DNA from: Balneolales bacterium
GTDB lineage: Bacteria; Bacteroidota; Rhodothermia; Balneolales; Natronogracilivirgulaceae
NCBI GenBank assembly: GCA_007133995.1
Contig: SLLP01000057.1
Location: forward strand, 1 to 6,466
Length of the DNA stretch: 6,466 bases
Direction of reading: 5' to 3'
Part shown: positions 1-3,741 of the stretch, piece after piece
How positions within the stretch are numbered: the stretch's first letter is position 1
Layout: the number at the start of each line of letters is the position of its first letter
Notes under the pieces: model-generated
Told to the model about the DNA's origin: nothing
What the model saw: the letters and a program-made list of their open reading frames with translations, nothing else
The model's database searches: none
Made by a program: the position numbers and the translations under genes

Positions 1-1160
1 AAACGCACAAGATTTTCTCTGTGGAAACGGGCATTACCCACTTTTGCAGCATTATCCAAAACCGCGCGTTCATTATCGCGCAGTCTCGGCAGCTGATCCA
101 GGGATTGGCTGAGTTCCTGACGAGTTTCCTGTTCTGTTGGTTTATGCAGGGAATCCAGCTTAATAATGTGAATTCCATAAACACTTTCAAAAGGCTCTGT
201 GTAAGAACCCGCTTCATCCATTTCCATGATTTTTTGGGTGAATTCCCGCTCGTACATCCCGTAGTTGACCCAGCCGATATTGCCTCCCGAGAGCCTCGAT
301 TGCTCATCCTGGGAATAGTTTTCTACGACATCAAACCAGGGCGTACCCCTTTCCAGCTGCTCGTGAGCTTCCCATGCCAGAGCAAAGATCGAGTCCACCG
401 GATCTTCGGTATTGCGGGTCATGAAGAACACATGAGAAAAATGCCTGTTTGGTCCGGCCTCGATCCGATCCTTGACATGGATGAGGTGATAGCCGAACTG
501 GGTTCGAACCGGCTTGCTAATTTCTCCGGGGGAGAGGGAATATGCCGTATCCTCAAAGGGCTTGACCGCCCATCCGGCTCTGAAAAAGCCAAGATCGCCA
601 CCCATGCTTTGTCCCCGCTGCCGGGAGGAGTATTCATCGGAAAGTGTCATAAAATCTTCATCACCGTTGATAAACCTCTCACGAGCCTCCATGAGCCGGT
701 TGTATGCTTCGGCTGTATCAGCCGGTGAGGCATTTTCGGAAACGCCTATGAGAATATGCTGAGCGTGAACAAGTTCACTTGACCGTTCGACCAGCTCATC
801 CAGTAAATGGTCACGGACATGTCTCTCCAGCCAATAGGGATAGGCTGATTGCCGCTCATACTGTTCGAGTTCTGAGAGGATGTCCGGATCCTGCATGTAA
901 CCGGCATCACGCGCAACTGCAAGCTTGAGTCTGTAGTCCATATAGAGATCAGCAAATTCGGCAAGGCCCTGATCGTCTTCGGCACCAATACCACTGGATT
1001 TGTTGAATTGTGCTTTCAATTCGCCGTAAGTCACGGGTTCATCTGCGATGCTGCCAATAATCGTTTCTTCTTTTGAGGGGGCTTTTGAAGATTTAAAAAG
1101 GGCGCACCCGGAAATAATGACAAGCGCCAGGATGACGCTTATTCCAACGGAACGGTTCAT
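1..1160 (-). CDS. Parvulin-type peptidyl-prolyl isomerase lipoprotein, two parvulin domains (3' end outside window)
   Basis: This is a periplasm-facing lipoprotein of the SurA/PpiC/PpiD class, which catalyses cis-trans isomerisation of prolyl bonds and chaperones exported or outer-membrane proteins. The 386 residues visible start with a short basic N-terminus, a hydrophobic stretch (about residues 5-18) and a lipobox ISGC with the lipidated Cys at 19. An alpha-helical SurA-like N-terminal region spans about 33-128. Parvulin domain 1 (about 130-235) shows HAQHIL at 132-137, GGDLGFF at 187-193 and FGYHLIHV at 222-229. Parvulin domain 2 (about 239-336) shows HFSHVFF at 240-246, GGNIGW at 292-297 and YGIHIIKL at 328-335. 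Both domains keep the motif histidines, so both may be active or peptide-binding. The ATG at 1160 is chosen because it directly precedes a classic lipoprotein signal; its leader is AT-rich without a clear Shine-Dalgarno. No stop codon occurs before base 1, so the C-terminus is missing. It lies downstream of the transporter gene but behind a terminator. The family is clear; the exact orthologue is not. Confidence 0.9.
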   Translation of the reverse strand, partial: MNRSVGISVILALVIISGCALFKSSKAPSKEETIIGSIADEPVTYGELKAQFNKSSGIGAEDDQGLAEFADLYMDYRLKLAVARDAGYMQDPDILSELEQYERQSAYPYWLERHVRDHLLDELVERSSELVHAQHILIGVSENASPADTAEAYNRLMEARERFINGDEDFMTLSDEYSSRQRGQSMGGDLGFFRAGWAVKPFEDTAYSLSPGEISKPVRTQFGYHLIHVKDRIEAGPNRHFSHVFFMTRNTEDPVDSIFALAWEAHEQLERGTPWFDVVENYSQDEQSRLSGGNIGWVNYGMYEREFTQKIMEMDEAGSYTEPFESVYGIHIIKLDSLHKPTEQETRQELSQSLDQLPRLRDNERAVLDNAAKVGNARFHRENLVR

Positions 1161-1193
1161 AAATTGCTCTGACTGTTTTGCGTTAAACTGCAA

Positions 1194-1222
1194 TGTTTAC
1201 GGAATAAATTCACAATCTTCAA
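1194..1222 (-). promoter_or_regulatory. Weak promoter candidate for the isomerase lipoprotein gene
   Basis: On the minus strand TTGAAG (1217-1222) and TAAACA (1194-1199) are separated by 17 bp, a sigma70-like spacing about 34 bp ahead of the start codon at 1160. The match is only 4/6 and 3/6 to the E. coli consensus, and Bacteroidota-type promoters differ, so this is a position-based guess. The -35-like element overlaps one arm of the inverted repeat at 1216-1251. Confidence 0.22.
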
Positions 1223-1251
1223 AGATAGTATTTTTAAATGACTTTTGAAGA
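1216..1251. repeat. Inverted repeat (TCTTCAAA / TTTGAAGA) upstream of the isomerase gene
   Basis: TCTTCAAA at 1216-1223 is the reverse complement of TTTGAAGA at 1244-1251, giving eight paired positions plus a G-T wobble around an AT-rich loop of about 18 bases. It lies between the transporter's terminator and the isomerase start codon. It could be an operator for a dimeric regulator or just an AT-rich coincidence. It has no T-tract of its own, so it does not look like a terminator. Confidence 0.4.
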
Positions 1252-1262
1252 CTCATCAGAGC

Positions 1263-1287
1263 AAAAAAACGGATCCATCAGCCCGTT
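1263..1287 (-). terminator. Rho-independent terminator candidate of the nucleoside transporter gene
   Basis: Read on the minus strand, about 24 bases after the transporter's stop codon, AACGG(G) pairs with (T)CCGTT around an 8-10 base loop (1268-1287) and runs into seven consecutive T (plus-strand A at 1263-1269). The stem is short, five pairs plus a wobble. The upstream CCCG near 1305-1308 could pair alternatively with the same CGGG. The location between the two minus-strand genes supports a real termination point separating the isomerase from the salvage genes. Confidence 0.55.
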
Positions 1288-1310
1288 AGTATGAAATAAT
1301 TCAGCGGGTT

Positions 1311-2654
1311 TTATAAGTATAGCACTCCGGCTATGGTTGCGGACATCAGGTTGGCCATGGTGCCGGCGATAACGGCGCGTATACCAAACTCAGCCAGTTC
1401 TGATTTCCTTGAGGGAGCCAGGCCGCCAATGCCGCCGATTTGTATGGCAATAGAGGCGAAATTGGCAAAACCGCACAGGGCAAATGTGGCCATGGCGATG
1501 GTTTTCGGGTCTAGTGTATCAAGGCGGATGAATTCGGAAAGGTCGGAGTAGGCGATAAATTCGGTAAGAACGATCTTGGTGCCCAGCATGGATCCGGCCG
1601 TGACCGCATCCACCCATGGAACCCCGATGATGAACATAAGGGGAGCAAAGATGACCCCCAGAAGCGATTGCATGGTGAGTTGAAAGCCCGGGAATAGCCG
1701 CTCGAGACCGACCGTGTCACCAAACCATATGAACATGGAATTGATCATGGCCAAAAGCGCAATGAAAGCAAGGAGCATGCCTCCTACGTTGAGAGCGAGT
1801 CGCAGGCCCTCAGCTGCTCCGGATGATGCCGCATCGATACCGTTGGCATCGGTTTTCTCTACCTTGATCTCGACATCGCCCATGGTCGCAGGGGTGTCGG
1901 ATTCCGGGTAAAGGATTTTGGCTATCACGATGGCGGCAGGTGCAGCCATAATACTGGCTCCAAGCAGCTGCTCGGCGAAGAGTTGGCGCCCGACGGTCAG
2001 ACTCACTTCATTGGCAACGGCATAAGAGTCGCCCAGCATCTGGATATAGGCCGCCATGATCCCGCCGGCGATGGTGGCCATTCCTCCTGTCATGACAGTG
2101 AGCAGCTCGGACCTTGTCATTTTTTCAATGTACGGTTTGATAAGCAGAGGCGACTCGGTCTGACCGATAAAAATATTGGCGGTGACGCTCAGTGTTTCTG
2201 CGCCGGATGTGCCGAGCATCTTGCGCATGGCTGTGGCCATGCCGCGCACAATCGCCTGGAGAATGCCGTAATGGTAAAGAATCGTGGTAATGGAGGCAAA
2301 AAAGACAATTGTCGGGAGCACCTGGAATGCAAAGAAATGTCCCATGCTGCCTTCCATGCCCGGACTGAGGGCCAGATCACCAAAAATAAACCGAGCTCCC
2401 TCGGTGGTGAAATCAAGGATCACTACAAAGAAGGAGGAGATAATCCGGAAGAGCTCCTTTGGCCAACCCAGCGGTGAAAAAAAGGTAGCCATTTGTTCAC
2501 CTTTGAGGATGAAGATACCGAGCGTAAGCTGTATGCCTATACCGGTTCCGACAAGGCGCCAGCTGATGTTCCCCCGGTCTCTGCTCAACAGGGTTGCCAG
2601 ACCGATCAGGAAAGCCATCCCGACAATTCCTCTGAGGAGATCAATTAAATCCAT
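1311..2654 (-). CDS. CNT-family concentrative nucleoside transporter (NupC-like)
   Basis: This 447-residue polytopic inner-membrane protein belongs to the CNT family (Nucleos_tra2_N, gate and Nucleos_tra2_C regions), which imports nucleosides driven by a Na+ or H+ gradient. Visible marks: hydrophobic N-terminal segments (about 5-23 and 32-50); ANIFIGQTESP at 159-169, whose QTE (165-167) contacts the nucleobase in characterised members; GGMATIAGG at 190-198; a polar loop at about 250-285; GTKIVLTEFIAY at 358-369, corresponding to the TM signature GxKx3NEFVA(Y/M/F); and GFANFASIAIQIGG at 395-408, whose F396, N398 and S401 match the ribose/base-binding Phe, Asn and Ser. The signature Asn is Thr364 here, while the catalytic-site Glu365 is retained. 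Length fits bacterial and animal-like CNTs, slightly longer than E. coli NupC (about 400). The start at 2654 gives a normal N-terminus; the leader lacks a clear Shine-Dalgarno. It follows tdk on the same strand after 67 bp with no terminator between, so cotranscription is likely. Substrate preference (pyrimidine or purine) cannot be read reliably. Confidence 0.95.
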   Translation of the reverse strand: MDLIDLLRGIVGMAFLIGLATLLSRDRGNISWRLVGTGIGIQLTLGIFILKGEQMATFFSPLGWPKELFRIISSFFVVILDFTTEGARFIFGDLALSPGMEGSMGHFFAFQVLPTIVFFASITTILYHYGILQAIVRGMATAMRKMLGTSGAETLSVTANIFIGQTESPLLIKPYIEKMTRSELLTVMTGGMATIAGGIMAAYIQMLGDSYAVANEVSLTVGRQLFAEQLLGASIMAAPAAIVIAKILYPESDTPATMGDVEIKVEKTDANGIDAASSGAAEGLRLALNVGGMLLAFIALLAMINSMFIWFGDTVGLERLFPGFQLTMQSLLGVIFAPLMFIIGVPWVDAVTAGSMLGTKIVLTEFIAYSDLSEFIRLDTLDPKTIAMATFALCGFANFASIAIQIGGIGGLAPSRKSELAEFGIRAVIAGTMANLMSATIAGVLYL

Positions 2655-2721
2655 AATTTCAAAAATTAATTTGATGTTAGCCGTTTATCGATTCAATTCA
2701 GGCATTTTTTCTTTCCATATC

Positions 2722-3435
2722 TTACTCTTTCTTACTCTCCGGTTTTTCCTGCATCGGGGTTGCGGAGTCTGTTTTTCCCCACTCAGCGACTTTGGATCCA
2801 GGATTATCCCTGGCGGGATTGTGTGCGGACGAGTTGAATGCTATGGTTTCTTTCCGCTTGGGACTGTCAACCGGGGGTCGGAAGCAATGCCTGGCTCTTG
2901 GCTCGTATGCCTCGGATTCACCCACCAGGATACGCTGATCGCTATCCACTACGCGTTGGGAGTAATGGGCCGGCATGCCGCTTTCCGCACATATCGCGTG
3001 AAGCTTGGTGACATATTCCGAAATAGCAAGTATTTCCGGCATCGGCTCGAACGGTTTTCCTTCGAAATCCATATCAAGGCCGGCGATGATCACGCGTTTC
3101 CCGCTGTTTGCGAGTGTGTTGGCCACCTCCACCAGACGATTGTCAAAAAACTGGGCCTCATCAATGCAGATGACCTCGGCATTGCCTGTCATCAGCACAA
3201 TCTGGTCAGCGGTGGAGGCTACGATTCCCGGCAGTGCCGTGGCATTGTGGGATACTACATGGACATCGTCATAACGCTTGTCAATTTCGGGTTTCACAAT
3301 GACGACTTTTTGACTGGCAAATTGTGCCCTGCGCGCCCGCCGGATCAGTTCCTCCGTTTTACCGCTGAACATACCACCACAAATAACTTCAATCCATCCA
3401 ATATTCTTTGAAATTATGGTGGGTTCACTGATCAT
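2722..3435 (-). CDS. tdk: Thymidine kinase, type II (TK1-like), with degenerate zinc site and C-terminal tail
   Basis: This cytoplasmic enzyme phosphorylates thymidine (and deoxyuridine) with ATP to the 5'-monophosphate, the committing step of thymidine salvage. With the start at 3435 the protein has 237 residues. The P-loop GGMFSGKT is at 20-27, the DEAQFF segment with catalytic Glu93 at 92-97, GLDMDF at 119-124, and the lasso region YVTKLHAIC at 141-149 followed by YEPRARHC at 177-184. The family's zinc site is normally CxxC plus CxxC or CxxH; here the pairs read C149-AE-S152 and A181-RH-C184, so one ligand is missing from each half. Residues 185-237 form a K/P/S/E-rich, probably disordered tail; family members usually end near 190-200. 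The frame stays open to an ATG at 3567, but the ATG at 3435 leaves 13 residues before WIEVICGG, the usual family length, while the extra 44 residues resemble nothing recognisable. It lies upstream of the nucleoside transporter in a likely salvage operon. Confidence 0.95.
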   Translation of the reverse strand: MISEPTIISKNIGWIEVICGGMFSGKTEELIRRARRAQFASQKVVIVKPEIDKRYDDVHVVSHNATALPGIVASTADQIVLMTGNAEVICIDEAQFFDNRLVEVANTLANSGKRVIIAGLDMDFEGKPFEPMPEILAISEYVTKLHAICAESGMPAHYSQRVVDSDQRILVGESEAYEPRARHCFRPPVDSPKRKETIAFNSSAHNPARDNPGSKVAEWGKTDSATPMQEKPESKKE

Positions 3436-3741
3436 AACACTGTCGCTGCCTCTTTCGGTTAACCGGGTAGTGGTGATGCCTGGGAATGATGCCCGATGTT
3501 TGCTTGCAAATGAATTATCAAGCATCAAAATGAACATGGGAAAATTGGTGCCGGTCCACATATTCAATTGTGATGCGCAATATATCTGACCGGCTACAAA
3601 AAGAAAAATGGAAACTTGAAAAAGGAGATCAGTTATTTCTGGATAATTACATCTTCGGGTTCCGCTATGTTCCGGATAGTCTTATATTTGTGGGCTGTGA
3701 ACAGACAAATACCGGTTGGCGCCGTATGAACTGCTAATGCA
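3436..3741. other. Divergent intergenic region between tdk and ppc
   Basis: This 306-bp stretch separates two outward-facing genes and should hold both promoters. For tdk, the minus strand has TTCCCA (3537-3542) and GATAAT (3514-3519) with a 17-bp spacer, a moderate sigma70-like match about 80 bp ahead of the start codon. For ppc, the plus strand has TATATTTG at 3683-3690, listed separately. A 54-codon open frame runs on the plus strand from ATG 3573 to TAA 3737, ending 4 bp before the first ppc ATG. It lacks a Shine-Dalgarno at its start and resembles no family I know; an AAAGGAG motif inside it (about 3620) has no start codon at a useful distance. The minus strand is also open through 3567 as an upstream extension of tdk. 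I see no RNA gene or riboswitch fold I can name. Confidence 0.6.
3683..3690 (+). promoter_or_regulatory. Candidate -7/-10 element of the ppc promoter (TATATTTG)
   Basis: TATATTTG fits the Bacteroidota -7 consensus TAnnTTTG exactly, and its TATATT is also 5/6 to a sigma70 -10 box. A weak GTTC (3659-3662) lies 20 bp upstream where TTTG would be expected; no good -35 is seen. Transcription would begin near 3695, leaving a leader of about 45 nt before ppc. If so, the 54-codon frame at 3573 would be outside the transcript. The short motif could occur by chance in AT-rich DNA. Confidence 0.35.

Noticed and set aside
21..762. Plus-strand frames of 235 and 82 codons opposite the isomerase
   Set aside because: The minus strand encodes two parvulin domains in one uninterrupted frame with a lipoprotein signal, so these frames are shadows.
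1983..2477. Plus-strand frame of 164 codons rich in His and Gly opposite the transporter
   Set aside because: It is the complement of transmembrane-coding DNA; the His/Cys richness reflects antisense reading and not a metal-binding protein.
2664..2673. Palindrome AAATTAATTT just upstream of the transporter start
   Set aside because: Short AT-only palindromes are frequent in AT-rich leaders, and nothing else supports an operator here.
2721..2740. Two near-identical 10-bp units (CTTACTCTTT, CTTACTCTCC) at the end of tdk
   Set aside because: They only encode the Lys/Glu/Ser-rich final residues and the stop codon; two imperfect copies are not a meaningful repeat array.
2284..3411. A long plus-strand open frame (375 codons) antisense to tdk and the start of the transporter gene
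   Set aside because: It spans two clearly conserved genes on the other strand and the gap between them. Its translation is Arg/Ser/Pro/Cys-rich with no recognisable domain. It is best explained as a by-product of the codon usage of tdk and the transporter.
3436..3567. N-terminal extension of thymidine kinase to an ATG at 3567
   Set aside because: The 44 extra residues have no family counterpart, while the ATG at 3435 gives the usual short lead-in to the P-loop.
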